From: Rhodovulum visakhapatnamense
Lineage (GTDB): Bacteria > Pseudomonadota > Alphaproteobacteria > Rhodobacterales > Rhodobacteraceae
Direction: 5' to 3'
Length of the DNA stretch: 64,000 bases
NCBI RefSeq assembly: GCF_004365965.1
Contig: NZ_SOEB01000006.1
Location: 62,001-126,000, forward strand
This document shows positions 54,126 to 63,117 of this stretch, piece by piece. The first letter of the stretch is position 1. Each line of letters starts with the position of its first letter. The notes beneath the pieces are model-generated. The model made no database searches. It had not been told where the DNA came from and was given only the letters and a program-made list of their open reading frames with translations. The position numbers and the translations under genes are program-made.

Positions 54126-55724
54126 TTACTCCGCCGGTTCGAAGCCGCGGCCGCCGGTCAGGCGGTCGGTATGGCGCCGGGTCCAGTCGTCGGTTTCGGC
54201 GACGTCCATATAGGGCCCCTTGAGGATGTATTTCCGCATCAGCCCGATCTCGATCACGAAGAGGACCGAATAGAAGGTGATGAAGCCCGCGAGCGTGAAG
54301 GCGACCTGGGCCACGCTGAGCTGGCTGACCGACAGCGCGGTCGGCAGCACGCCGTCGACGGTCCAGGGCTGACGGCCGAATTCGGCCACGAACCAGCCCA
54401 TCTCGGCCGCGATCCAGGGCGTCGGGATCGCCACCACGGCCGTGCGCAGCGCCCAGCGCGGAAAGCGCATGCCGTAGAAGTTGGCGCGGATGAAGAAGAA
54501 CAGCATCAGCGCGATGAAGCCGAAGCCCAGGATCACCATCACCCGGAACGCCCAGAACAGCGGCAGGACGCCCGGCACCGTGTCCTGCGCCGCCATGGCG
54601 ATCTGGTCATCGGTCGCCAGGCGCGGGTCGTCGAGATAGCGCTTGAGCAGGAAGGCAAAGCCCAGATCGGCGCTGTGCTGCTCGAATTGCGCGGTCAGCT
54701 CGGGCGCGGCTGCGCCCCGCTCGGCCCGGATCTGCATCAGCGCGTCATAGGCGATCAGCCCGTTGCGGATGCGGACCTCGGCCTCGTCCACCAGCTGGTT
54801 GATGCCCGGCAGTTCCTCGGTCAGCGAGCGCGAGCCGATCAGGCCCATCACCACCGGCACCTCGATCGCGTATTTGGTCTCGCGGTCGGCCTGGTCGGGA
54901 ATGCCGAAGAGGTTGAACGGCGCGGGCGCCTCGTGGGTTTCCCACATGCCCTCGATGGCGGCGAGCTTCATCTTCTGGGTATGGGTGGCGTTATAGCCCG
55001 ACTCGTCGCCGAGGACCACCGCCGACAGCGCGCCTGCAAGCCCGAAACTGGCTGCGACCGCGATCGACCGGCGCGCCAGTTCCACATGGCGGCCCTTCAG
55101 CAGGTACCAGGCCGACACGCCCAGAACGAAGATCGAGGCCGTCACATAGCCCGCCGAGACGGTATGCACGAACTTGGCCTGCGCCACCTCGTTGAACATC
55201 ACCTCGAAGAACGAGGTCATCTCCATCCGCATGGTCATCGGATTGAACTCGGCCCCCACCGGGTTCTGCATCCAGCCATTCGCGATCAGGATCCAGAGCG
55301 CCGAGAAGTTCGACCCGATCGCCACGAGCCACGTGACCACGCAATGCCCCACCTTGGACAGCTTGTCCCAGCCGAAGAACATGAGCCCCACGAAGGTCGC
55401 CTCGAGGAAGAAGGCCATCAGCCCCTCGATGGCCAGCGGAGCGCCGAAGATGTCCCCGACATAGTGGCTGTAATAGCTCCAGTTCATCCCGAACTGGAAT
55501 TCCATGGTGATGCCCGTCGCGACCCCCAGCACGAAGTTGATGCCGAAGAGCGTGGCCCAGAATTTCGTCATCTGGCGCCAGACGGGGCGGTTGGTCATCA
55601 CATAGACCGTCTCCATGATCGCAACGATGATCGACAGACCAAGCGTGAGCGGCACGAAGAGGAAGTGATACATGGCTGTCATGGCAAACTGCAGCCGGGA
55701 CAGCTCGACGATGTCGAGTTCCAT
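54126..55724 (-). CDS. cydA: Cytochrome bd ubiquinol oxidase subunit I
   Basis: Haem-binding, quinol-oxidising subunit of a high-affinity oxygen reductase that tolerates nitric oxide and sulfide. 532 residues. The haem-ligand His near residue 20 is in MTAMYHFLFVPLTLG and a second in AKFVHTVSAGYVT. The quinol loop is of the long, E. coli bd-I type (KLAAIEGMWETHEAPAPFNL to FAFLLKRYLDDP), not the short form of cyanide-insensitive oxidase. A 200-base promoter-like region separates it from cydC upstream. Confidence 0.97.
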   Translation of the reverse strand: MELDIVELSRLQFAMTAMYHFLFVPLTLGLSIIVAIMETVYVMTNRPVWRQMTKFWATLFGINFVLGVATGITMEFQFGMNWSYYSHYVGDIFGAPLAIEGLMAFFLEATFVGLMFFGWDKLSKVGHCVVTWLVAIGSNFSALWILIANGWMQNPVGAEFNPMTMRMEMTSFFEVMFNEVAQAKFVHTVSAGYVTASIFVLGVSAWYLLKGRHVELARRSIAVAASFGLAGALSAVVLGDESGYNATHTQKMKLAAIEGMWETHEAPAPFNLFGIPDQADRETKYAIEVPVVMGLIGSRSLTEELPGINQLVDEAEVRIRNGLIAYDALMQIRAERGAAAPELTAQFEQHSADLGFAFLLKRYLDDPRLATDDQIAMAAQDTVPGVLPLFWAFRVMVILGFGFIALMLFFFIRANFYGMRFPRWALRTAVVAIPTPWIAAEMGWFVAEFGRQPWTVDGVLPTALSVSQLSVAQVAFTLAGFITFYSVLFVIEIGLMRKYILKGPYMDVAETDDWTRRHTDRLTGGRGFEPAE

Positions 55725-55758
55725 TGATGGCCTCCTTTGGCCCTTTCCCCTAATTACA

Positions 55759-55812
55759 TAATATGCGCGGATCCCAAGCCGTTGGTGTTAACGGTGGAGG
55801 GTGGGCATATTA
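55759..55812. promoter_or_regulatory. Inverted repeat in the cydA leader (TAATATGC...GCATATTA)
   Basis: The 200-base gap between cydC and cydA holds an AT-rich stretch with TAATATGC at 55759-55766 and its inverted copy GCATATTA at 55805-55812, 38 bases apart. Two sites for a regulator on one face of the helix, or a promoter with a -10-like element, are possible. No FNR-type TTGAT-N4-ATCAA box was found. Confidence 0.4.
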
Positions 55813-55924
55813 GACGTGTTCCAGATATACCTTTGTATGCAGTGGCGCGGCATGCCAATACGGCATAACTGCGATGCGTCTCGGACGTGCGACGGTCCCG
55901 GCCCCCGCGACGGCGGCGGAACCG

Positions 55925-57589
55925 TCAGGTCATGGCGATCAGCCGGTCGGCCCAGTCGCGCTCGGCCTTGCGGTGCGAGGCGGTCAGGATCGCGGTCTCG
56001 GGCAGGATCTCGCGGATCGCGCCCAGGACCCGGGTCGCGGTCGGCCGGTCGAGCCCCTCGGTCGGTTCGTCCAGCAGCAACAGCCGCGGCCGGCGCAGGA
56101 GCGCCCGGGCCAGGGCCAGGCGCCGCTGTTCGCCCCCGGAAAGCCCGGCGCCGTTTTCCTTCAGGGCCGCGTGCAGCCCGCCGCGTGCGGCCACCGTCGC
56201 GGACAGCGCCACCGCCTCGAGCAGATCCAGCGCCTCGCGTTCGTCGAGATCGGGATCTGCCAGCGCCAGCATGTCGAAGAAGCTCTGGCCCAGAAGCATG
56301 CTGCGCTGGGGCAGGTAGGCCATTTCGGCCCGCAGCCGCGTTTCGGACAGTTCGTCGATCGGGCGGCCTGCAAGCCGGATGGTGCCCGCCTCGGGCTGGA
56401 TCAGACCGGCGGCCAGCGCCAGAACGGTGCTTTTGCCGCTGCCCGAGGCCCCGGTCAGCGCGACGCAGGCGCCGGGGGCGAGGGTCAGCGAAAAGCCCTG
56501 CAGCACCGGCGCCTCGGCGCCCGGATGGCGGTAGGCGATGTCGGTCATCTCCAGAGCCGGGCTCGCCGCCTCAGGCGCGCTGGCATAAGCCGGACGGGCG
56601 GGCACCCCGGCCGCGGCCTCGTCGGGCAAGAGCCGGGTCACGCGGCGGGCGGCATCGAGCATCCGCCCCAGATCGGCAAGGCCCCGGCGCAGGGGCTGCA
56701 CGGTTTCCGACAGGGCCAGCGCCACGAAGAAACCCAACGCCGCCTGCGCGGGCGTGATCGCGCCCCGGGCGACGAGCACGCCCCCCAGCGCCAGCGCCGT
56801 ACCGGTGGCCAGCGTGGTGGTCAGCGACAGCGCCAGCCCCGCCCGGCGTTCCAGCCGGTCGATGGCACCGAGGTTCTCGCGCATCCGGGCCTCGGCCAGC
56901 TGCACGGCTTCGGTCTGTTCAGGCAGGCGGCCATAGACCACCAGATCGTCGCGGGCGCGCAGCAGGTCGATCAGCCGGATGCGGAAGGCCTGCAGCGCCT
57001 TCTCGGCCCGGCGCGAGGGGGCCAGCGCATGGCGCCCGGCCCAGACCAGCACCATCCCGCAGCCCAGCGTGAAGCTGGCGAGGATCCAGAGGGCCAGGGT
57101 GACATCGGTCAGCCACCACAAAAGCGGGAAGGCGGCGACATAAAGGGTGACCCCGGTCACCGCCGGAATGAAGAGCCGCAGCACCACCCCGTCAAGTGCA
57201 TCGACATCCGCCACCAGCCGGTTCATGGTCTCGGCGCCGCGCAGCCGCGACAGGGTCTGGAACGGCAGCGCCAGCACGCCGCGCAGCAGAGCCACGCGAA
57301 TATCGGTCAGGGCCTTCAGCGTCGCGTCATGGGTCAGCAGCCGTTCGCCATAGCGCGCGGCGGTCCGTCCAAGCGCCAGAAAGCGCACCGAGGCCGAGGG
57401 CTGGAAGACGTTGAAGGCGATGCCGATGCCCGCAAGCCCGGCCGCCGCCGCGGCGGTGATGAACCAGCCCGCAAGGCCCAGCAGCGCCACCCCCATCGCC
57501 ACAACGATCACCGCAAGCGCGGTACCCCGGATCAGCGGGCCGCGCTGGGCGCGCCAGGTCAGGCGCAGGATCTGCAGGATATCCCTCAT
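55925..57589 (-). CDS. cydC: Cysteine/glutathione ABC exporter subunit CydC
   Basis: Half of the heterodimeric CydDC exporter, which sends cysteine or glutathione to the periplasm and is needed to assemble cytochrome bd. 554 residues: six membrane helices in the first 320, then an ATPase with Walker A LTGASGSGKST, signature LSGGEQRRLALARALL and Walker B LLLLDEPTEGLD. Its start overlaps the cydD stop (ATGA). Confidence 0.94.
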   Translation of the reverse strand: MRDILQILRLTWRAQRGPLIRGTALAVIVVAMGVALLGLAGWFITAAAAAGLAGIGIAFNVFQPSASVRFLALGRTAARYGERLLTHDATLKALTDIRVALLRGVLALPFQTLSRLRGAETMNRLVADVDALDGVVLRLFIPAVTGVTLYVAAFPLLWWLTDVTLALWILASFTLGCGMVLVWAGRHALAPSRRAEKALQAFRIRLIDLLRARDDLVVYGRLPEQTEAVQLAEARMRENLGAIDRLERRAGLALSLTTTLATGTALALGGVLVARGAITPAQAALGFFVALALSETVQPLRRGLADLGRMLDAARRVTRLLPDEAAAGVPARPAYASAPEAASPALEMTDIAYRHPGAEAPVLQGFSLTLAPGACVALTGASGSGKSTVLALAAGLIQPEAGTIRLAGRPIDELSETRLRAEMAYLPQRSMLLGQSFFDMLALADPDLDEREALDLLEAVALSATVAARGGLHAALKENGAGLSGGEQRRLALARALLRRPRLLLLDEPTEGLDRPTATRVLGAIREILPETAILTASHRKAERDWADRLIAMT

Positions 57590-59304
57590 GCCGCATGCTC
57601 CGGTCTGATGGCGATCTGGCGATCCATCCGCGCGGCAAGCGCCGGGTCATGAGTCGCGACGATCAGCGCGACACCGCCCGCCGCGAGGCCCAGCAGCCCC
57701 TCGGTCACCAGCGTCGCGGTCTCTTCGTCCAGATCGGCGGTCGGTTCGTCGGCCAGCAGCAGGTCGGGATGGGCATGCGCCGCGCGCGCCACGATCAGCC
57801 GCCGCGCCTCGCCGCCCGACACGCCGACCCCGGTCTCGCCCAGACGGGTGTTCAGCCCGCGCGGCAGCTGCGCCACCACGCCGTCGGCCGCCGCCAGTTC
57901 CAGCGCGGTGTCCAGAGGCAGCTCATGCCCGGGCCGCAGCGCCAGCGTCAGGTTCTTGCGCAGCGACCCCGACACGAAGCGCGGCTGCTGCGGCAGCCAG
58001 CCCAGCCGCGCGCGCCAGGCATCGGCGGTCTCGGGGGACAGGACCGTGTCGCCGATCCGGATCTCGCCCTCGGCGGGGATCGCCATGCCCGCGATCAGCC
58101 GCAAGAGTGAGGATTTGCCGATGCCCGAGGGGCCGGTGATCGCCAGCGTCTCGCCAGCGCCCAGATCGAAATCCGGGAACCGGATCAGCCGCCCGCCCGG
58201 CGGGCGGTAGGCAAGGCCCCTGACCGACAGCGCGTCGGCGGTCTCGAGCGGCCGCGCCGAGGCGCCGAGCCCGAGGAAGGTGGTTTCTTCCTGCGCCTCG
58301 AGTTCGGCCAGTTCGCGCGCCACGGCATTGGCGTCGGCCTTGTCATGCCAGGCGGCGGCCAGATCGCGCAGGGGCTGGAAATAATCGGGGGCCAGCAGCA
58401 GCAGGAAGATCCCTTCGGTTGCGGTCAGCGGGGTGCCCCAGGCGCCGAAAGTCAGCTCGCCCAGCAGCGAGAAGCCGACATAGACCGCGACCATGGCGAT
58501 GCCGATGGCCGAGAAAAGTTCAAGCACGGTCGAGGACAGGAAGGCCACGCGCAGCACCTCCATGGTGCGCCGGCGCAGCCGGTCGGCGGCCGAGCGGAAG
58601 CTGTCGACCGTGCGCTCGGTGGCGTCCAGCAGGCGGATGTCGACCAGCGCCGTCAGCCGCTCCAGCAGCAGCACGTTCATGTTCGACAGCTCTTCCATCT
58701 GCCGCTCGCTGGCCTTTTTGGCGGCGATGCCGACCAGCGCCATGAAGATCGGGATCAGCGGCCCGGCGAACAGCAGAACGAGCCCGATTGCCCATGAGAA
58801 GTAGAAGGTGACGCCGAGGATCACCAGCGGCACGAAGGTCGAGCGGCGCTTGGCCGGGGCATAGCGGGTGAGGAAGGGTGTCAGCGCGGCCAGCTTTTCG
58901 GCGGCCAGCGTCGCGGTCACCGCTGCGGGCGGGCGGGCCGGGTCGTCGGTCGCGCGGCGCGATTCCCGCGTGACGAGGCGCGCGCGTTCCAGCGCCAGCA
59001 CGATATCGGCCGCGCGGAACGACAGCGCGCCTGCCTGATGGTCGAGCATCGCGCGCCCGACGCCCACCGCCACGAAGACGAGGGCAAAGGCCCAGGTGGG
59101 GCCCCAGGCGGTCTCTGGCTGCAGCATCTGGCCCAGAGCCAATGCCACCGCTGCGGCCTGGATCAGCCACAGCAGCGAGGCTGCGGTGGCCATCGCCCCC
59201 GCGCGCTCCAGCAGGCTCATCACCGGGGCCGTCATCTGGGAAAGCCGCCTGGCGGCCGGATCGTCCTTCTTCGCGCATTTACGGCTCAAGTCCCGCCCCG
59301 TCAC
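57586..59304 (-). CDS. cydD: Cysteine/glutathione ABC exporter subunit CydD
   Basis: Partner of CydC. The reading frame gives 572 residues from a GTG at 59304; no clear ribosome-binding site is seen, so a later start (for example 24 codons downstream, MTAPVMSLLERAG) is possible. The membrane domain occupies about residues 30-330, then the ATPase with Walker A ITGPSGIGKSSLLRLIAG, signature GVSGGEARRLIVARA and Walker B LLADEPTADLD. It is divergent from the Rrf2-family gene, and cydDC probably form a transcript separate from cydABX. Confidence 0.92.
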   Translation of the reverse strand: MTGRDLSRKCAKKDDPAARRLSQMTAPVMSLLERAGAMATAASLLWLIQAAAVALALGQMLQPETAWGPTWAFALVFVAVGVGRAMLDHQAGALSFRAADIVLALERARLVTRESRRATDDPARPPAAVTATLAAEKLAALTPFLTRYAPAKRRSTFVPLVILGVTFYFSWAIGLVLLFAGPLIPIFMALVGIAAKKASERQMEELSNMNVLLLERLTALVDIRLLDATERTVDSFRSAADRLRRRTMEVLRVAFLSSTVLELFSAIGIAMVAVYVGFSLLGELTFGAWGTPLTATEGIFLLLLAPDYFQPLRDLAAAWHDKADANAVARELAELEAQEETTFLGLGASARPLETADALSVRGLAYRPPGGRLIRFPDFDLGAGETLAITGPSGIGKSSLLRLIAGMAIPAEGEIRIGDTVLSPETADAWRARLGWLPQQPRFVSGSLRKNLTLALRPGHELPLDTALELAAADGVVAQLPRGLNTRLGETGVGVSGGEARRLIVARAAHAHPDLLLADEPTADLDEETATLVTEGLLGLAAGGVALIVATHDPALAARMDRQIAIRPEHAA

Positions 59305-59431
59305 CCGTTTCTGAAGCGCCCCGCATCCGGGATCGGCGAAGGGCTTGCGTGATCTTTAACAGGCTCTATTCTCGTTTGAACCCGTATGTGAGATAGATCA
59401 TTATCCCCCAGGACTGGAAAAGAGAACCCCG

Positions 59432-59869
59432 ATGCGTCTGACCACCCGGACCAATATCGCGATGCGGGCGCTGATGTATTGCGCTGTGAATGGCGGGCGC
59501 ACGGTTCGCAAGTCGGACATCGCCTCCGCCTGCAACACCTCCGAGAACCACATGGCGCAGGTCATCAACACGCTGGCGCATCACGGGCTGGTGAAGACGA
59601 CGCGCGGCCGGAACGGCGGTCTGACCCTCAAGCGGACCCCCGAGGACATCACCGTGGGCGAAGTTTTCCGGCATCTCGAATCGGGGGTGCCCTTTGCCGA
59701 ATGCTTCGATCCGGCGACGAATACCTGCCCGATTTCCTGCTGCTGCCTGCTGAAGGGCGCGCTGCAGCGGGCGCTGGCCGAATTCTATGCCACGCTCGAC
59801 GGCGTCACCCTGGCCGATCTGGTGGCGGGCAACCGCGATCTGGAAGAGGCGCTGGCGCTGGCGTCCTGA
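59432..59869 (+). CDS. nsrR: NsrR-like Rrf2-family regulator
   Basis: An iron-sulfur transcription factor of 145 residues. The winged HTH is RLTTRTNIAMRALMYCAVN and ENHMAQVINTLAHHGLVKTT, followed by RGRNGGLTL. The cluster region (from residue 90) reads ECFDPATNTCPISCCCLLKG: Cys at 91, 99, 103, 104 and 105. NsrR proteins carry three Cys before the LK motif, here best matched by 91, 99 and 105, with 103 and 104 extra. The tail LDGVTLADLV is typical of NsrR. It is divergent from cydD, so it probably senses nitric oxide and controls cytochrome bd. Confidence 0.8.
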   Translation: MRLTTRTNIAMRALMYCAVNGGRTVRKSDIASACNTSENHMAQVINTLAHHGLVKTTRGRNGGLTLKRTPEDITVGEVFRHLESGVPFAECFDPATNTCPISCCCLLKGALQRALAEFYATLDGVTLADLVAGNRDLEEALALAS

Positions 59870-59945
59870 GATCGCGGCCCATGCCGTTGGGTCACATCCG
59901 CCCGGGGCTCTTGCCAGCGGCCGAGGACGCCCCATCCTTTTCGAC

Positions 59946-61232
59946 ATGACAGTTTCGCTTTCCGTCGACCCGACCGAGCCCTCCGGCTTTCTCAGGGCGC
60001 TTTTCGACCTGGCTGTCGCCGCGGCAGATCCGATGCGGATCGTCCCGCCCGCTCTGCCGCCCCGTCCTGCGGGACGGGTGGTGGTGGTGGGGGCCGGCAA
60101 GGCCTCGGCGCGGATGGCCGAGGCGGTCGAGGCCGCCTGGGGCCCCTGCGAGGGGCTGGTGATCACCCGCTATGGCCATGGCCGTCCCTGCGCGGGCGTC
60201 GAGATCGTCGAGGCCGCGCATCCGGTGCCCGATGCCGCCGGAGAGGTCGCGACCCGGCGGATGGTGCGCCTGCTGGACGGTCTGGGCGAGGACGATCTGG
60301 TGCTGGCGCTGATCTCGGGCGGGGGCTCGGCCCTGCTGGTGCAGCCTGCCGGGCAGATCACGCTGGAGGAAAAGCGGCTGGTGACCTCGGGGCTTCTGGC
60401 CTCGGGCGCCCCCATCGGCGAGATCAACGGCATCCGCAAGGAAATATCGGCGGTCAAGGGCGGGCGGCTGGCGGCGGCAGCCTTTCCGGCGCGGGTGCTG
60501 GGCCTGCTGATTTCCGACGTGCCGGGCGACGACCCGGCCGACATCGCCAGCGGCCCCACGGTCGGGCACAGGGGCGACGCGGGCCGGGCTCTGGCGGCGC
60601 TGGCGCGCTGGGGCGTGGTGCCGCCGCCCTCGGTGCAGAGCTTTCTCGAGGCGGGCGGTGATCCGGTTCGCCCCGACGATCCGCGCCTCGGCCGGGTCGA
60701 GAATCTGGTGATCGCGGCGCCCGCCCGATCCCTGGAGGCCGCCGCCGAGGCCGCGCGCGCCGCGGGCTCGGCGGTCGAGATCCTGGGCGATGCGCTGGAA
60801 GGCGAGGCCCGCGAACTGGCCGAGGCCCAGGCGGCGCTGGCCCTGGCGCGGCAGGCGGCGATGGCGCCGGGCGATCGGCCGCTTTTGTTGCTGTCTGGCG
60901 GCGAATGCACGGTGACGCGGCGGGGCGACGGGGTCGGCGGCCCCAATGCCGAATATGCGCTGGCCCTTGCGGTCGCGCTGGGCGGCGCGCCCGGGATCGA
61001 CGCCATCGCCTGCGACACCGACGGGGTCGACGGCGCGGCCGAGGTGGCGGGGGCGGTGATCGGCCCGGACACGCTGGCCGAGGCGGCGGTGCTTGGGCTC
61101 GACCCGGCGGCGGCGCTGGCGGCCAATGACAGCCATGGCTTCTTCGCGGCGCTGGGCGCGCAGGTGGCGCCGGGCCCGACCCTGACCAATGTGAACGACT
61201 TCCGCGCCATCCTGATCCGCCCCAAGCCGTGA
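59946..61232 (+). CDS. Glycerate 2-kinase, MOFRL family (GK-II)
   Basis: Phosphorylates D-glycerate, most likely to 2-phosphoglycerate, feeding lower glycolysis. 428 residues. N-terminal part with VVVVGAGKASARMAEAVEAA (about residues 41-60) and LALISGGGSALLVQPAGQIT, then GLLISDVPGDDPADIASGPT; the C-terminal MOFRL domain includes LLLLSGGECTVTRRGDGVGG and ACDTDGVDGAAEVAG. The same family has been called hydroxypyruvate reductase in old annotations. It lies directly upstream of the GH13_18 phosphorylase, which suggests the glycerate comes from glucosylglycerate. Confidence 0.88.
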   Translation: MTVSLSVDPTEPSGFLRALFDLAVAAADPMRIVPPALPPRPAGRVVVVGAGKASARMAEAVEAAWGPCEGLVITRYGHGRPCAGVEIVEAAHPVPDAAGEVATRRMVRLLDGLGEDDLVLALISGGGSALLVQPAGQITLEEKRLVTSGLLASGAPIGEINGIRKEISAVKGGRLAAAAFPARVLGLLISDVPGDDPADIASGPTVGHRGDAGRALAALARWGVVPPPSVQSFLEAGGDPVRPDDPRLGRVENLVIAAPARSLEAAAEAARAAGSAVEILGDALEGEARELAEAQAALALARQAAMAPGDRPLLLLSGGECTVTRRGDGVGGPNAEYALALAVALGGAPGIDAIACDTDGVDGAAEVAGAVIGPDTLAEAAVLGLDPAAALAANDSHGFFAALGAQVAPGPTLTNVNDFRAILIRPKP

Positions 61233-61277
61233 CCGGCGCCCAAATCCTGGGCACTGACCCGGTCCGCGGCCCGTCCG

Positions 61278-61307
61278 GCGCGGCACGGGCTTGCAAGCCT
61301 GCCGCGC
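61278..61307. promoter_or_regulatory. 30-bp dyad between the glycerate kinase and the phosphorylase
   Basis: The centre GGCTTGCAAGCC (61288-61299) is a perfect 12-bp palindrome, and the symmetry continues outwards as GCGCGGCA on the left and TGCCGCGC on the right with a 2-base offset. With no loop it looks more like a protein-binding operator, such as a LacI-type site, than an RNA terminator. It lies in the 112-base gap before the GH13 gene. Confidence 0.5.
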
Positions 61308-61344
61308 GCGGGCAACAAACAAGATCGGGAAACGCCTGGACGCC

Positions 61345-63111
61345 ATGACAGACACGACGCAGACCCTGCGCATCAAGCTGGCCGGCCTCGTTGGCCGGAT
61401 CTACCCGGATCAGGACCGCGAGCTTCTGATCGACCGGATCGTCGAGGCGTTCTGGCCCGAGGGTGCGCGCCCCCGCCGCCGCGCCCGGATGCCGTCGAAC
61501 CGGCTGTGGTCCTCAGAGGACTCGATGGTCATCACCTATGGCAACAGCTTCACCGATGGCCAGCACAAGCCGCTCGATCTGCTGAACGATTTCCTGCACC
61601 GGCATCTCGAGGGCACGGTCGGGGGGGTGCATATCCTGCCCTTCTTTCCGTTCACCTCGGATGACGGCTTTGCGGTGACCGATTACCGCATGGTCAATTC
61701 CAACCTCGGCGACTGGGAGGATATCCAGCGGATCGCGGGCAGCTTCCGGGTGATGTCCGATCTGGTGCTGAACCACGTGTCCAGCCAGTCGCACTGGTTC
61801 AGCGAATACCGGCAGGGCCATCCGCCCTATGACCGCTTCTTCTTCGAGGCCTCGCCCGAGGACGATCTGGCCCCGGTGGTGCGCCCGCGCACCAGCCCGC
61901 TGTTGCGCGAGGTCGAGACCGCGAACGGACCGCGCCATGTCTGGTGCACCTTCAGCCACGATCAGGTCGATCTGGATTTCCGCAACCCCGAGGTGCTGCT
62001 GGAATTCCTGCGGATCATGCGGCTGCATGTGGACAATGGCGTGCGCATCGTCCGGCTCGATGCGGTGGCCTTCCTGTGGAAGGAACCCGGCACGCCTTCG
62101 ATCCACATGCCCCAGACCCATGCCATCGTTCAGCTGATGCGGGTCTTGTGCGATTTCGCGGTCGAGCCGGTCGTGCTGCTGACCGAAACCAATGTGCCGA
62201 ACCACGAAAACCTCAGCTATTTCGGCAACCGGAACGAGGCCCATGCGGTCTACAACTTCTCGCTGCCGCCGCTGATCCTGCATGCGCTCCTGTCGGGCAC
62301 GGCCGAATACCTGCACCGCTGGCAGGCGACGATGCCGCCCGCGCAGCTGGGCTGTGCCTACCTGAATTTCACCGCCTCGCATGACGGGATCGGCATGCGC
62401 CCGGTCGAGGGGCTTTTGCCCGAAGAGCAGATCGGCGACATCATCGGCGCGATCCGGTCCTTCGGCGGCGAGGTGTCGATGCGCACCACCCTTGGCGGCG
62501 GCGAGGCCGCCTACGAGCTGAACATCACCTGGTTCGAGGCGATGAAGGGCACCTTCGCGGGCGAGGACCAGTGGCAGGTCGACCGGTTCCTCTGTTCGCA
62601 GACCATCGTCATGGCGCTGGAAGGGATCCCGGCCTTCTATGTGCATTCGCTGCTGGCGACGCCGAACGATCATGCCGGGGTCGAGAAGACGGGGGTCAAG
62701 CGCGCGATCAACCGGCACCGCTGGGACTATCCGGCCTTGCTGGCCTTGCTGGACGATCCGTCCAGTCTGCAGGCGCTGGTGCTGCGGCAGATGAAGCGGC
62801 GGATCGGCATTCGCCGCCGCCAGCCCGCCTTCCATCCGAACGCGACCCAGTTCACGCTGCATCTCGACCACCGCCTGTTCGGGCTCTGGCGCCAGAGCCT
62901 CGAGCGCGACCAGTCGGTCTTCGCGCTGCACAATGTCAGCGCAGAGGATCTGTCGGTCTCGCCGATGGCGATCAACCTCATCGGCGGCGAGGACTGGGTC
63001 GACCTGCTGTCGGGCGAACGGATCTCGCCCACCGGCACCGAAATCCCGTTTGCGCCCTATCAGTGTCGCTGGATCTCGAACCGCGACGGCGCCGGGCCGG
63101 GCGCGGGCTAG
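61345..63111 (+). CDS. GH13_18 phosphorylase, probably glucosylglycerate phosphorylase
   Basis: A sucrose-phosphorylase-like enzyme of 588 residues. Subfamily GH13_18 splits sucrose, sucrose 6-phosphate, glucosylglycerol or glucosylglycerate with phosphate. The catalytic triad is visible: nucleophile D239 (IVRLDAVAFLWKE), acid/base E281 (VLLTETNVPNHENLSYF) and the third Asp D347 (NFTASHDGIGMRPV). ITYGNSFTDGQHKPLDLL and HILPFFPFTSDDGFAVTDY are typical of the subfamily. The link to a glycerate kinase favours glucosylglycerate as substrate, yielding glucose 1-phosphate and glycerate. Plain sucrose phosphorylase is the alternative. Confidence 0.85.
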   Translation: MTDTTQTLRIKLAGLVGRIYPDQDRELLIDRIVEAFWPEGARPRRRARMPSNRLWSSEDSMVITYGNSFTDGQHKPLDLLNDFLHRHLEGTVGGVHILPFFPFTSDDGFAVTDYRMVNSNLGDWEDIQRIAGSFRVMSDLVLNHVSSQSHWFSEYRQGHPPYDRFFFEASPEDDLAPVVRPRTSPLLREVETANGPRHVWCTFSHDQVDLDFRNPEVLLEFLRIMRLHVDNGVRIVRLDAVAFLWKEPGTPSIHMPQTHAIVQLMRVLCDFAVEPVVLLTETNVPNHENLSYFGNRNEAHAVYNFSLPPLILHALLSGTAEYLHRWQATMPPAQLGCAYLNFTASHDGIGMRPVEGLLPEEQIGDIIGAIRSFGGEVSMRTTLGGGEAAYELNITWFEAMKGTFAGEDQWQVDRFLCSQTIVMALEGIPAFYVHSLLATPNDHAGVEKTGVKRAINRHRWDYPALLALLDDPSSLQALVLRQMKRRIGIRRRQPAFHPNATQFTLHLDHRLFGLWRQSLERDQSVFALHNVSAEDLSVSPMAINLIGGEDWVDLLSGERISPTGTEIPFAPYQCRWISNRDGAGPGAG

Positions 63112-63117
63112 GCGGCG

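Noticed and set aside
52836-55727. 963-codon open frame antisense to cydABX
   Set aside because: Spans three genuine genes on the other strand, including the intact cydX, so it cannot be a real gene.
59305-59431. An NsrR box in the nsrR-cydD intergenic region
   Set aside because: Only a weak GATA-N6-TATC dyad is seen near 59390; no AAGATG-type half-sites.
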